Part shown: positions 34,773 through 44,165 of the stretch, piece by piece
How the letters are laid out: each line of letters opens with the position of its first letter
Numbering within the stretch: the first letter of the stretch is position 1
Origin: Ochromonas danica
Taxonomy: Eukaryota > Sar > Chrysophyceae > Chromulinales > Chromulinaceae
Length of the DNA stretch: 64,000 nucleotides
Assembly: GCA_015146655.1 (NCBI GenBank)
Contig: VKHL01000003.1
Location: 62,001 to 126,000 of the forward strand
Reading direction: 5' to 3'
Translations under genes and position numbers: made by a program
The notes under the pieces: model-generated
Told to the model about the DNA's origin: nothing
The model's input: only the letters and a program-made list of their open reading frames with translations
The model's database searches: none

Positions 34773-35414
34773 ATGTCTGACTTTGGTGAACTAGTTCTCG
34801 TGGTGGGAGACTTCCATATCCCTCACCGAGCAGTAAAGATACCTGAGAAATTCCAACGCATGTTGGTACCTAATAAGATGCAGCGTGAGTGGTCATCCTG
34901 TCCGCGTCTCTTCTTTTAACATCATCGCCTTTGACTTTGACCTCCGACTGTTCTCCTTACAGACGTGCTTTGCACCGGTAATTTAGTGACGAAGGAGCAG
35001 TTGGATGAGTTGAAGTCATTGGCCCCTAATGTCCATGTGGTGCGCGGCGATTTCGATGACGACGCCTCCTTCCCCGAGTCCAAGATTGTGCAGATAGGGC
35101 AGTTTAAGATCGGCTTGATCCATGGCCATCAGATCGTGCCATGGGGTGATGCACACAGTTTGGCTGTGGTGCAGCGGCAGATGGACGTGGACATCCTCAT
35201 TTCGGGCCACACGCACCGGAACGAAGTCAACGAATACGAAGGGAAGTGGTTCATCAATCCGGGGTCCATCACGGGAGCCTATAGCACATTAACAACAGAG
35301 GTGTCGCCCAGCTTCATTCTACTGGCGATCCAGGGCTCCAAGGTGGTCACCTATGTCTACGAGATCAACGGCGACCAGGTCGACGTCTCCAAGTCTGAGT
35401 TCTCCAAAAGCTGA
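34773..35414 (+). CDS. VPS29: retromer subunit VPS29
   Basis: VPS29 is the metallophosphoesterase-fold subunit of retromer, which returns cargo from endosomes. Exons are 34773-34884 and 34963-35414, with a 78-bp phase-1 intron, giving 187 aa against 182 in human. Seen: [12 protein letters not shown], the splice-spanning [33 protein letters not shown] and [21 protein letters not shown]. As in other VPS29 proteins the phosphoesterase motifs are altered (FHIPHR for DxH), so it is probably a scaffold. The start is the ATG at 34773, which gives the expected length. Four short repeats lie upstream. Confidence 0.96.
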
Positions 35415-35648
35415 ACAACAACCTCTTGCCCGACACCTGATCTATCGTCTTAAGGCAATGATGGTGTAGATGGTAGACAGGTAATGTAAACTCCATAAAC
35501 TATAGCACGTTAACAAAAGGCAGCAAATCTACACAAAGGACGTGAAGTTAGAAGGTCTAGATAGATTCGCACAGCGCACATCCAGTCGACATAACTACAT
35601 TTCTTCACATTATCATCTTCACCAAGTCATCAGTGGACAACTTGTAGT

Positions 35649-36485
35649 TTAAGCGGTTTCCTCAGCAGCAGCGAGGTGAATCTTGTCACCAGACTTGAGG
35701 CCACTGAACAACTCCTTGTCCAGACGAACCTTCTTGCCATTGTCAACGAGGAAGATCTGATAGCTCAAAGGAGCATCGAAGAGCTTAGCAGCCACAGTCT
35801 TGAGCTTGCCTAACGAAACCAAAGTGTGGGTTTCGACAGTCTTTTGCTCGTTGCTATCTTGGGAGGTGACCACGAAGGAGATGGCGTCGCCTTCCTGCAC
35901 AGGTCCACGAGGCTTGCGGGTACGAGGCTTGGACTTCTTCTCGGTCTCCACGGCACCTTCCGCGGCAGCGGCAGCAGCAGGAGGAGCAGCGGCACGTTCC
36001 TTGCGCTTAGCCTCGAAGATGGCGTCGTTCTCGGCCTTGGCCTGCTCGCCCTTAGGAGTGAGCTTGATGTCCTTGGCGGTGGCTCTGCCCTCCTCGTCCT
36101 TGGTCACCAATAATTCCACCTCGTATCCTCTTCTCAAGTAGAGCTTAGGATCCACCAAACCGGAAGGGTTGAAGTAGATGGAAGGAGCGGACTCGTCCTC
36201 CCCGATGGTGATGAAACCAAAGTTAAACTTGCCTCTCCTCACCAAAGTGCTCACCACACCAACAACAGTCTTGCCTTGCAAATCCTCAGGTACAGGGACA
36301 GCAGGAGGACGAGGTGGGCGGGGGGTGGTTTCGCGAGGAGCGGCGTCAGTAGCGGCGGCGGCGGCCTTGGGGGCAGCGGCTTCAGCAGGAGCTTTGCGAG
36401 GACCTCTTTCGCCTTGAGAATTGGGTCTTCTGCGGCGGTTGGAAGGCTTCTTATCAGTAGCAGTTTTCTCAACTGTGGCCGACAT
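35649..36485 (-). CDS. cold-shock-domain-like basic protein
   Basis: The product (278 aa) is probably a nucleic-acid-binding protein. Residues about 20-70 are Ala/Pro/Arg/Lys-rich and disordered. Residues about 70-135 look like a cold-shock/S1-like beta barrel: VGVVSTLVRRGKFNFGFI, then SIYFNPSGL and GYEVELLVT. The aromatic pair in FNFGFI matches RNP1 (KGFGFI). An Ala/Lys-rich linker and a second small domain (about 190-275) with GDAISFVVTS and LKSGDKIHLA follow. An in-frame ATG at 36602 would add 39 residues (MAKEGLWWKGKEK...); I prefer 36485 because the added stretch looks like leader DNA, but both are possible. The gene is head to head with the DUF3326 gene. Confidence 0.75.
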   Translation of the reverse strand: MSATVEKTATDKKPSNRRRRPNSQGERGPRKAPAEAAAPKAAAAATDAAPRETTPRPPRPPAVPVPEDLQGKTVVGVVSTLVRRGKFNFGFITIGEDESAPSIYFNPSGLVDPKLYLRRGYEVELLVTKDEEGRATAKDIKLTPKGEQAKAENDAIFEAKRKERAAAPPAAAAAAEGAVETEKKSKPRTRKPRGPVQEGDAISFVVTSQDSNEQKTVETHTLVSLGKLKTVAAKLFDAPLSYQIFLVDNGKKVRLDKELFSGLKSGDKIHLAAAEETA

Positions 36486-36672
36486 GTTTTTGAAGACGAT
36501 AAAAATATCACCGAACGGTGGTGTATGGGCTGACCTAAATAATCGAAAGATTGATTGACGGGTTTTTTCCTTCCCCTTCCACCACAGCCCCTCCTTGGCC
36601 ATTTCCGGAAATTCGAAGTTTCGATATTCCGTAATTATTCAAATCTCTAGAGTCCCAAATAGCCAGATTTGG

Positions 36673-37989
36673 ATGGAAATTGCTGAAAAGGGAAAGGAAA
36701 GGAGAATGCTGGCGTTCGGTTTGTTGTTGTGTTTGGTGGTGTTATTACATTATGGTGGAGCTGTTAGATTGATGCAGATGACGACTACAGGAGGAGGAGG
36801 AAGAGGAGCAGCTGGCTATGCTACAGTGATGATAGTACCAACAGGCATTGGCGCATCCATTGGAGGCTTTGCAGGCGATGCACTGCCCGCTGCGAAGCTG
36901 CTGGCCACTGTCTCAGACAAGTTGATAACTCATCCTAACGTCATGAATGGCGCTATGATGTACTGGCCAGTCCCTAATATCGAATATGTGGAAGGCTATG
37001 CGTTAGACGAGTTTGCAGCCAAACGATTCGCTTTGCAGCCATTGGCTCATGGCGCTCATCGCATTGGCCTGCTGCTAGACAGTGCTATTGAAGCAAACCT
37101 GAGAGACCATCACTTACTCGTGGCTAATGCTGCCAGAGCTACTCTAGGCATTGATGTCTCTCATTGTGTGGTGACGCGCAAATCCCTTGGGGTGCACACT
37201 TTAATGTCTTCACGCACTGGAGCATCATGGGGCTCACTAGACGATCCAGAGAGTTTATTAGAGGCAGGGAGAGAATTGAAAGCTCGTGGCTGCACAGCAA
37301 TTGCTGTCGTGGCTCGCTTCCCTGAAGTGGAGGATCAGGAAGAGGAAGACCAAGAGCGATTCGCACAGTATTTACGAGGTGAAGGAGTCGATGGTATCGC
37401 TGGTGCTGAGGCATTAATCAGCCATATCCTAACGAAAGAGTTAAAGATACCGTGTGCACATGCACCAGCCTTCGCCATATCTTCTTCTTGTTCATCTCCA
37501 GACGTCTCCATATGTCCTAAGGCTGCTGCGGAAGAGATTGGATATACTTTCCTTCCTTGTGTCTTGTCTTATCTTCATCGTGCACCAAAGTTGCTTCATT
37601 GCATGGAATCATTGCCTGTGGATGCAATCACTGCAGACGATGTACAGGCAGTGGTAACTCCGGTAAGCCTAAGCTTTGTTGTTTTCCATATTGGTGCCAC
37701 AGCTGACTCTTCTTCTTGCTGCTGTTTTTCTATTTGATGCCAGTATAATGCCCTTGGAGGACCCACGGTGTTGTCGTTTTTGTCGCAGGGCAAGTTAGTT
37801 CTGGCTGTTCAGGACAATGTTTCGTCAATGCGTGTTGCTCCTTCTCAGCTACCCAAAGCATTTCAAGACAGGGTAATCGTTGTACGATCTTATGCGGAAG
37901 CTGCGGGGTTGATCGCCGCCCATAAGGCAGGCATTTTATTGGATAGTCTTCGGCCGAAGATCTCGACTCTGGATATGTCCACTTTTTAA
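36673..37989 (+). CDS. DUF3326 family protein with N-terminal signal peptide
   Basis: Exons are 36673-37662 and 37744-37989 (81-bp intron, phase 0), giving 411 aa. The first ATG puts eleven charged residues before MLAFGLLLCLVVLLHYGGA; the ATG at 36706 starts right at this hydrophobic segment and may be the true start. Either way it looks like an ER signal peptide. The body has the DUF3326 signature ATVMIVPTGIGASIGGFAGD, LITHPNVMNGAMMYWP and YVEGYALDEFA, and later YNALGGPTVLSFL. The family is typical of cyanobacteria and plastid-bearing eukaryotes and has no known activity. The signal peptide suggests a complex-plastid route, though the residue after the likely cleavage is not Phe. Confidence 0.88.
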
Positions 37990-38295
37990 TGACCATGTTG
38001 CTGAAATACATACCTGCTGTGTTGTGTAGTAGTGAAGCAGAGGGAAGCAGATAAAATATATTAGTGAGGGATCCATCGCTTAACATTAGAGAAGGCAGAG
38101 CCTTGAGAACAGTAGATCAACAAAATGATAAACTTCTAACACAAGGATAATCATTTCGATGTCTAGAACATTTGCCTGCTTGCCTCGATGACAAGAAGTT
38201 TAAAGAAGCTTAATTATTAATCGGAAACAGAAGCAGAAAGCGAGCCACATGCTACAGTGACGATCAATTCGTCAAGTAACTCCACCGTGAGCTTT
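37990..38295. other. convergent intergenic gap
   Basis: The gap lies between the DUF3326 and MAP kinase stops and is AT-rich 3' UTR sequence. I see no gene or repeat. Confidence 0.55.
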
Positions 38296-39624
38296 CTATT
38301 TGTACCCGAAGTTGCCCTTTTTCTCTAAAACAACAACACAATTAGACTTCAAGACACAGACAAAAAAGGTAAATAAAAAGACTTACCACCACCTCCAACA
38401 TCCATCTTGTCATACGCACCACCAGAAGGTCCACCTTTGCTATCCGCATCAGTCAAAGGCCTGTAGAGGCAAACCTCTTCAAACATGAGACGACGCACTT
38501 CAGGCTCAGGAAGTTCTGCATTACTGTCCACTCGCTCAAAGTCAAAATCAAAAAGAGATCTACAAGCAGGCTCAGACATCTGTCCATGGAAGGCCTTCAG
38601 ATAAGGATGTGCAAGCGCATCCTCTACAGTGATGCGGTCTTCCGGACAGAATTGAAGCATCTTGGACATCAAATCCAATCCCACACTATCAGTATTGGGA
38701 GGGAATAGTGTATGGAAAGAAGGTGGCTTATGTTCACCGTACTTATCCACAATAGCTTTGAGGGCGTCACGGTTGGCACTGCTAAAGGCAGACATGATAC
38801 GATCTCTGCCAGGCAGACCAATTCTTGCGGAAATCAATTCTAGCTGATGCTGAGGATGATCTCCACGGAAAAATGGCTCATGAGTGATCAGCTCCGCAAA
38901 GATGCAACCAACAGACCAGATATCAACTGGCTTGGCATAGTTCGAGCAATCCAGTAAGAGTTCTGGAGAGCGGTACCAACGGGTAACCACGTAACCTATC
39001 AACATGCACCAAAAACACATTAACACTTCATCAATAAATTAACTCACTAAAGTAGTAGTAGTACTTACTGGTCAGCAATAAGTCCTTCCCACACGCATCA
39101 TAACCACGTGCCAAACCAAAATCACATAAAGCAAGGTCACAATTAGCATTGACTAGAATATTCGAAGGCTTTAAATCGCGATGTAAGATATTTGCACTAT
39201 GCACATATTTTAATCCGCGAAGAATTTGATAGAGGAAGTACTGTAAATGTTGGTTAGTCAGCACTTGCCGAGATCGGATGATCCGCTCCAAGTCACTCTC
39301 CATCAAATTGGTGACAATATAGATATCGTCAAAAGTGGGGTTATTGGGAGGGACGGCCATGATATCCAAGATGGAAATAATGTTCTCATGGTTCTTCAAG
39401 TGGCGCAGTAATTTCAACTCACGGAGAATGCGCTTGGCATCAACAATATCAATGAAGGTGTCTTTGATCTTCTTGATCGCCACTTTCTTACCGGTAATTC
39501 GATCTTGTGCTGAGACCACAAAACCATAAGAACCATCACCAATGGGACGGAGATTATTATATCGCTGATCAATGAAGAAGCGATTGTAGCCAACGTTGAG
39601 AGAATGATATTGGGTAGTCGCCAT
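38296..39624 (-). CDS. MAP kinase with TSY activation motif
   Basis: This 397-aa kinase is a CMGC-group MAP kinase. Exons are 39624-39069, 38995-38387 and 38324-38296, with introns of 73 and 62 bp (both phase 1). Seen: GDGSYGFV glycine loop, VAIKKIKD with the ATP lysine, [21 protein letters not shown], then LLLT joined across intron 1 to [15 protein letters not shown], so the dual-phosphorylation loop is T-S-Y rather than TEY, TDY or TGY. The CMGC insert (about 250-300) and [11 protein letters not shown] are present. The last exon adds only eight residues and the stop. The start ATG is at 39624, head to head with the Ycf45-like gene. All catalytic residues are kept, so it should act in a phosphorelay cascade; the upstream signal is unknown. 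Confidence 0.94.
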
Positions 39625-40073
39625 CCTATTTTAGCTAGGGGTTGTGGAGAGGGTTTTGAATGACAGGGTGGATTCTATGATGGACAAGAAAGGAAATAAA
39701 TATGAAAACTACCAACCGCAAGAGGGGCAAAGTTTGTGTTGATTGTTTTGTCCGGTGGAAAGACCAGTTCAGTCTAGTTGACGAGTTGCTCTCTTTCGCT
39801 GTCTGTGCTTGTGCTTCTTGAACTCTCTCCACTTGCGCACCGAGCGCACAGTGAACACACAGTGAAGACTCTCTCTGTGTGCACAACGTCTCTCTGGCTT
39901 GAAACAACGGAATCAAGCTGAGAGAAAACGGAACAATCCGTGCTGTGTTCATCGCCACACGATGGCGGTTGGTCACAACATGTTCTTCCTCACAGGCATG
40001 AATTTGAGAGAGTTTGCTTTGCCCATTTCCATTCACAATTGAAATACCATCAGACTGTTCATCAAATATTGAC
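39625..40073. promoter_or_regulatory. divergent promoter between MAP kinase and Ycf45-like gene
   Basis: This 449-bp spacer separates two diverging start codons. Around 39830-39890 there are repeated GTGCAC/GTGAACACACAGTG-like motifs, including gcgcaccgagcgcac and gaacacacagtgaag. They may be binding sites, but I cannot name a factor. Confidence 0.45.
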
Positions 40074-42476
40074 ATGGAACACGATCAGGTTATCAATAAG
40101 ATATGTGATATTTTGAGGCATGTCGGTCCCCAGACTGCCGCTTTTGTCGCCCAGACACTCAAACCACGACGCCTACCCCATATAATTTCAGATATTATTG
40201 AAAAAGAAGTTGCTTCAGAAAATGGAAGGATAGTAAAAGTAGGCGATTTTTTTGTTTGGAAGTTCAGCAATCATTCAGTTCTCGTTGATAAGATTCGTGA
40301 TGTTCTCCAAAGACAGAAAAATAAAGAGTTGACTGCAAAAAAAATAGGAAAACTATTAACTCCAAATATGAGTGGAGGAGAGGTTCTCTGTATTACTAAG
40401 ATAGAAGAAATCGAAGGAAGGCGTATAGTATTCGATTCAGGTGTGGTTAAACAATTAACACCAGTTCCAGCGCCGACCTCTCTGCCCCCACCTCCAAGTC
40501 GACCTGTCCCTACTCAGTCTGCCATCGCCCCACAACCCTTGAGTAATATTAGAACTGTCACCATCAGTATGTACAATAATACGGTAGAGGCAAATGCATG
40601 CGTCCTTCCTAAGGTCCAGCCTCAACAATTTGTTCCAACTGTTCAATCGACGCCATTGTTAACAAGATCTCAGAACACACGATTTATCTCTGCTTACAGG
40701 TTTGGAAGTACCCAATGGGTCTATCAAAACTATGATATTATTGACATCGAAACATTTCTCAACGCACTGGGCCCTGGAGTCCAAACCTCAGGAGCACTGA
40801 GTTTCCTCGATTGGACGATCGATGATAATGGACAGTCCTCTCCCAAACTGTTCATGTTACTGATCCATGCAAATCTCGTATTACTGATAGATTCTCGTTA
40901 TGCTACTCATTCTTTATCTCCAATTACGGTGTTACAGAAAGCCGCAAGCCGGTTATCTTGTTTGTTTGTCCACGATTGTTACAACACTTCGTGCTTCCTC
41001 AAGGATTTGTCTTGTGATATCTTGGATACTCAACTTGTCTATGAACACATGACCGGTGTTCGCGAGGGTAGCTCGCGACAGTTGATGGAATGGATGGAAT
41101 TGGATGTTAGAAGCAATAATGCCACCCAAGGTCTTCAAGCTTCTCATGTCAATCACTCGTTAGTATTGAATCAGCAGAGGCTTCTTCTAGCCCATGAAGA
41201 CACGCTGCTCGCCAAGCTCAAGGAGTGTGGTAGCCAGAATATCCTTGTATATGCCACAAAACTGAGAATCTCTCATGGCTTTGCTGCAAACGGAGCTGCT
41301 CTCAGACCTATTCGTTTCAACAGAGAAAGCTACAGTATCATAAGTGCAGAATTGCCAGACCGTGCTCCAATGCGCAATAATGACCATCATGTTCCCAGAC
41401 AGATGCAGCGATTTTGTTCCTTGGCCAAGCTGATCAATCTCATTCCTCCTCCATTCAACAATAAGTTTTCGAGAGATGATGCTGTTGAAAAGATGGAAGA
41501 GGAAACTATCGATTTTATCATTGACTTTGACCGGCGACCTTATTACAACGACAAACAAGGAGTAAGACACTATTTGAGTGACGATCCTCTGGCTGTGGTG
41601 ACGAAGGAACATATTCAATCTATTAGCGATAGTCTCGTGTTTGGACCCGACAATCGCGCAGTGTTGAGTGGGGAGCTGCATCGCATCAGTGCTATGAAAG
41701 ACAAATCAGAAGATATTTATGGATTTACCATGAGAGTTGGTCGCTACTTTGCGGGCAATTCTTACATTATTACTGACTTGTTGTTCCATGATGACCTAGC
41801 CAACAAAAGTATCCTTGTTTTGGGTATTCCAGGGAGTGGAAAAACGTCTCTCATCCGCGAAATGGCTCGTTCTTTGGCCGAACATTCCAATGTGTGCATA
41901 ATCGACACTTCAAACGAGATATGTGGCGATGGCCATAGACCTCACAGCTGTGTGGGTCATGCTCGTCGTATGATGGTTTCTAATATTTCCGAGCAGGCTG
42001 CAGTTATGATTGAGTGCGTTCAAAATCATACTCCTAGAATTATGGTGATCGACGAGATTGGTAGAAGTCAAGAGGTCAAAGCGGCGTCGACCATCAAGCA
42101 GAGAGGTGTGCGCATAATTGCCAGTGCTCACGGAGATTTCCGCAGTCTTATGAAGAATAAGGAACTCAACAGTTTATTGGGAGGAGTCGAATCAGTGACA
42201 TTAGGCGACGCTGAAGCTAGGAAGAATGACGGACGCAAGATACAGGCCATTCGCGGAGGAGAGCCCATTTTCGATATTGTAATTGAACTGGAGTGCGGAA
42301 AACATAATGAGTGCCGAGTCATTATGAATACAGCCGATGCAGTGGATGCCATTTTGACTGGCCAATCTGCTAAAGTTCAGAGACGTGTGCGTCAGCCAAG
42401 TGCCTCGAGTCAGCACCAGCAACAACACACCACTTCATTTGAGCAAGACCTCTTTGTGGAAGACATTGACCTTTGA
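40074..42476 (+). CDS. Ycf45/SpoIIIAA-like AAA ATPase fused to RNase D-like (DEDD) domain
   Basis: This intronless gene encodes 800 aa. Two short winged-helix-like parts at about 1-60 and 75-130 (INKICDILRHVG, VDKIRDVLQRQKNKELTAKK) may be LOTUS/OST-HTH domains; that is tentative. Residues about 205-400 resemble the RNase D/EXD1 3'-5' exonuclease fold: LVLLIDSR, then FVHDCYNTSCFLKD and DILDTQLVYEHMTG. Whether all four DEDD acids remain is unclear. The C-terminal half is firm: RAVLSGELHRISAM, GIPGSGKTSLIREMA (about 584), IIDTSNEICGDG, VMVIDEIGRS (about 658) and AHGDFRSLM, as in cyanobacterial Ycf45, bacterial SpoIIIAA and plant SPD1. No plastid leader is seen. It may act on nucleic acid with ATP. 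Confidence 0.85.
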   Translation: MEHDQVINKICDILRHVGPQTAAFVAQTLKPRRLPHIISDIIEKEVASENGRIVKVGDFFVWKFSNHSVLVDKIRDVLQRQKNKELTAKKIGKLLTPNMSGGEVLCITKIEEIEGRRIVFDSGVVKQLTPVPAPTSLPPPPSRPVPTQSAIAPQPLSNIRTVTISMYNNTVEANACVLPKVQPQQFVPTVQSTPLLTRSQNTRFISAYRFGSTQWVYQNYDIIDIETFLNALGPGVQTSGALSFLDWTIDDNGQSSPKLFMLLIHANLVLLIDSRYATHSLSPITVLQKAASRLSCLFVHDCYNTSCFLKDLSCDILDTQLVYEHMTGVREGSSRQLMEWMELDVRSNNATQGLQASHVNHSLVLNQQRLLLAHEDTLLAKLKECGSQNILVYATKLRISHGFAANGAALRPIRFNRESYSIISAELPDRAPMRNNDHHVPRQMQRFCSLAKLINLIPPPFNNKFSRDDAVEKMEEETIDFIIDFDRRPYYNDKQGVRHYLSDDPLAVVTKEHIQSISDSLVFGPDNRAVLSGELHRISAMKDKSEDIYGFTMRVGRYFAGNSYIITDLLFHDDLANKSILVLGIPGSGKTSLIREMARSLAEHSNVCIIDTSNEICGDGHRPHSCVGHARRMMVSNISEQAAVMIECVQNHTPRIMVIDEIGRSQEVKAASTIKQRGVRIIASAHGDFRSLMKNKELNSLLGGVESVTLGDAEARKNDGRKIQAIRGGEPIFDIVIELECGKHNECRVIMNTADAVDAILTGQSAKVQRRVRQPSASSQHQQQHTTSFEQDLFVEDIDL

Positions 42477-42709
42477 ACAAATAGAAAGACTCGATTTTGA
42501 GTTATCAGCGTCGCCTTTAATTGTCTTGTAACTTTTAATTGTCGCAGTGTCGAAAGAGCAAAAGGCGAGTTTAAATCCCAAAATATCGGGTCTGAGGAGG
42601 CATCTCCAAACTCAAAACATCTTTCCCCTCGCAAAGCAGTAATAGTATTGATATCATTTCTCTCACAGAGGAAGAGTCCCGAGTCTGTTGACGAATCAAG
42701 ACTTCAACC

Positions 42710-43136
42710 ATGTCTGAGACCGCTGTCTTTCTCTATTCTAGCTTAGCTACTGATCAGATCCAAATTGTCAATACTCGTCGCTTGGAGGATGTTCTTAATG
42801 GCAATAAGCTCGTCTTCCTAAAGGTAGATGGATCTCAAGCCGGTGAAAAAGAGATCCGGGACCAGCTCTTCTCTGTATCTGGACACAGGGGAAAGTACCC
42901 TCAATGCTTCATAAAAGGCGAGGATGGAAGCTTCCGCTTTGTTGGTTTGTGGGAGGAGGTGGAAAGTCTCGTGGACTGCGACGCCCTGCCTGCAGACATT
43001 CTCGCTGCCAACCCCAACATCAGCACCTTCAAAAAAGTGAGCAATCCCCATCCTTATCCATGTCTGATTATCTTTCTTAATGCTTACACCGTGTCTTTCT
43101 GGTCAGGTTTTCGCCAATGTGGCCAGAACAGCGTGA
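42710..43136 (+). CDS. SH3BGR-like thioredoxin-fold protein
   Basis: This small protein has 118 aa, the size of SH3BGRL proteins. Exons are 42710-43036 and 43107-43136 (70-bp intron, phase 0); the last exon codes only ten codons with the stop. It starts VFLYSSLATDQIQI and continues with FLKVDGSQAGEKEIRDQL and GKYPQCFIKGEDG, where Tyr-Pro-Gln marks the cis-Pro of the glutaredoxin fold, then FRFVGLWEEVESL. There is no CxxC, so it should lack redox activity, as is known of the family. Its role may be as an adaptor or scaffold. Confidence 0.82.
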
Positions 43137-43198
43137 AGTGGCGATAGTTTACATGTGGCGTAACTTATAATTTACATTTTCTTGCCCAAGGCTAGCGT

Positions 43199-43882
43199 CT
43201 AATATCTACCACCGCGACTTTCAAGGAAAGAGGTCAGATGGAAATAGCCAAGAGAGAGGACGGTGCCTATAGCCGCACCCGCCCAGACTGCTCTTCTTCC
43301 TCTCGACAGACCCACCAGTCCGCCTGTCAGAAAACCACTGAACACAGGAATCGTCTCTGAACGACCAGTGAGGTTCTCTAACTCAAGATTATCCCCAGCC
43401 CACACCAGGGTCGTGTGAGTAAATGCTAAACATAGTGCAGAGAACAAAAGTGAAATAAGGGACAAGTTATGAGAAGAAAGAGAAGATCGAGTACCTATCA
43501 CTCCACATAAACTGCCGCCAGATGAACCACCACTTGCAACTTTGTTCAAGATATTGTTGATACGAATTCTGTAGTTTGGGCTGACAGAATCCGTCCAGCC
43601 GTGGTAAACACCCCAGGCACCACCCGCAAAAAAACCTCCTAACCAGCCCATGCCCGTGAGAAAAGAAAGCCGTCCATAGAAATCTCTGCCTCGAGGATTG
43701 AATGGAATAAATTCTGGTCCTGAGGACTGCTTTGCGGGCACTCCATACAAAGGAGCTAACTTGTTCAGATCGATGGCTCGCACATTTTGGAAAGAGCTTG
43801 CTGATCCACCTGATCCATACTGTGAGCTACCGCTATTGTTCTTATTATCACTAGATTGAGAAGAGCCAAAGAATGCGTCCAT
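43199..43882 (-). CDS. TIM23-like mitochondrial inner-membrane import channel subunit
   Basis: TIM23 forms the presequence translocase channel. The start is the ATG at 43882 (MDAFFGSSQ); in-frame sequence upstream lacks an ATG. A 69-bp intron, 43494-43426 (gtactc...tttag, phase 1), is inferred although its length is a multiple of three. Removing it joins CGVI to AFTHTTLVWAG, a proper third helix, and gives 204 aa, the family's size. Residues 1-60 form a Ser/Gly/Asn-rich intermembrane segment with NKLAPLYGVP. Then four hydrophobic helices follow, the first with GMGWLGGFFAGGAWG, which shows the Tim17/22/23 glycine pattern. Tim17 and Tim22 are the alternatives; the N-terminal extension favours Tim23. 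Confidence 0.82.
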   Translation of the reverse strand: MDAFFGSSQSSDNKNNSGSSQYGSGGSASSFQNVRAIDLNKLAPLYGVPAKQSSGPEFIPFNPRGRDFYGRLSFLTGMGWLGGFFAGGAWGVYHGWTDSVSPNYRIRINNILNKVASGGSSGGSLCGVIGTRSSLSSHNLSLISLLFSALCLAFTHTTLVWAGDNLELENLTGRSETIPVFSGFLTGGLVGLSRGRRAVWAGAAIGTVLSLGYFHLTSFLESRGGRY

Positions 43883-43961
43883 CGTGGTCTCAGAACAATT
43901 TCCCAAAGCAGAAGCAGAGGAGACGCTTTGCTGCGGATGGAGGCGGTGGTGCTCCACCTTC

Positions 43962-44028
43962 CTCTTAAGTTACACTTCCTTCTTAAGTTACACTTCCCTC
44001 TTAAGTTACACTTCCCTCTTAAGTTACA
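43962..44028 (+). repeat. 18-bp tandem repeat, about 3.7 copies
   Basis: The unit (c/t)TCTTAAGTTACACTTCC is repeated head to tail at 43962, 43980, 43998 and 44016, with only one base differing in the complete copies. It lies between the diverging TIM23-like and channel B genes, about 80 bp from the first and 140 bp from the second start, so it could be a shared regulatory array. Confidence 0.9.
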
Positions 44029-44165
44029 GTAGTTTAACTTCCCCAAACTCCCCATGAAACGATCATTTTACATCAAGAACCCAACAGTTAATCATTCATT
44101 ACTATTCATACGCTTTCGATGTTGTTCGAAACGATCTAATTCTATTATCTCATATCAAATAAATT

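Noticed and set aside
36486-36602. Extended start of the cold-shock-like protein at 36602
   Set aside because: It is an in-frame ATG, but the added 39 residues look like leader DNA next to a divergent promoter; I kept 36485 while noting that either is possible.
43426-43494. Reading through the 69-bp segment in the TIM23-like gene as coding
   Set aside because: It is in frame, but it has GT...AG ends with a pyrimidine-rich tail, and its removal restores a normal third helix and the family length.
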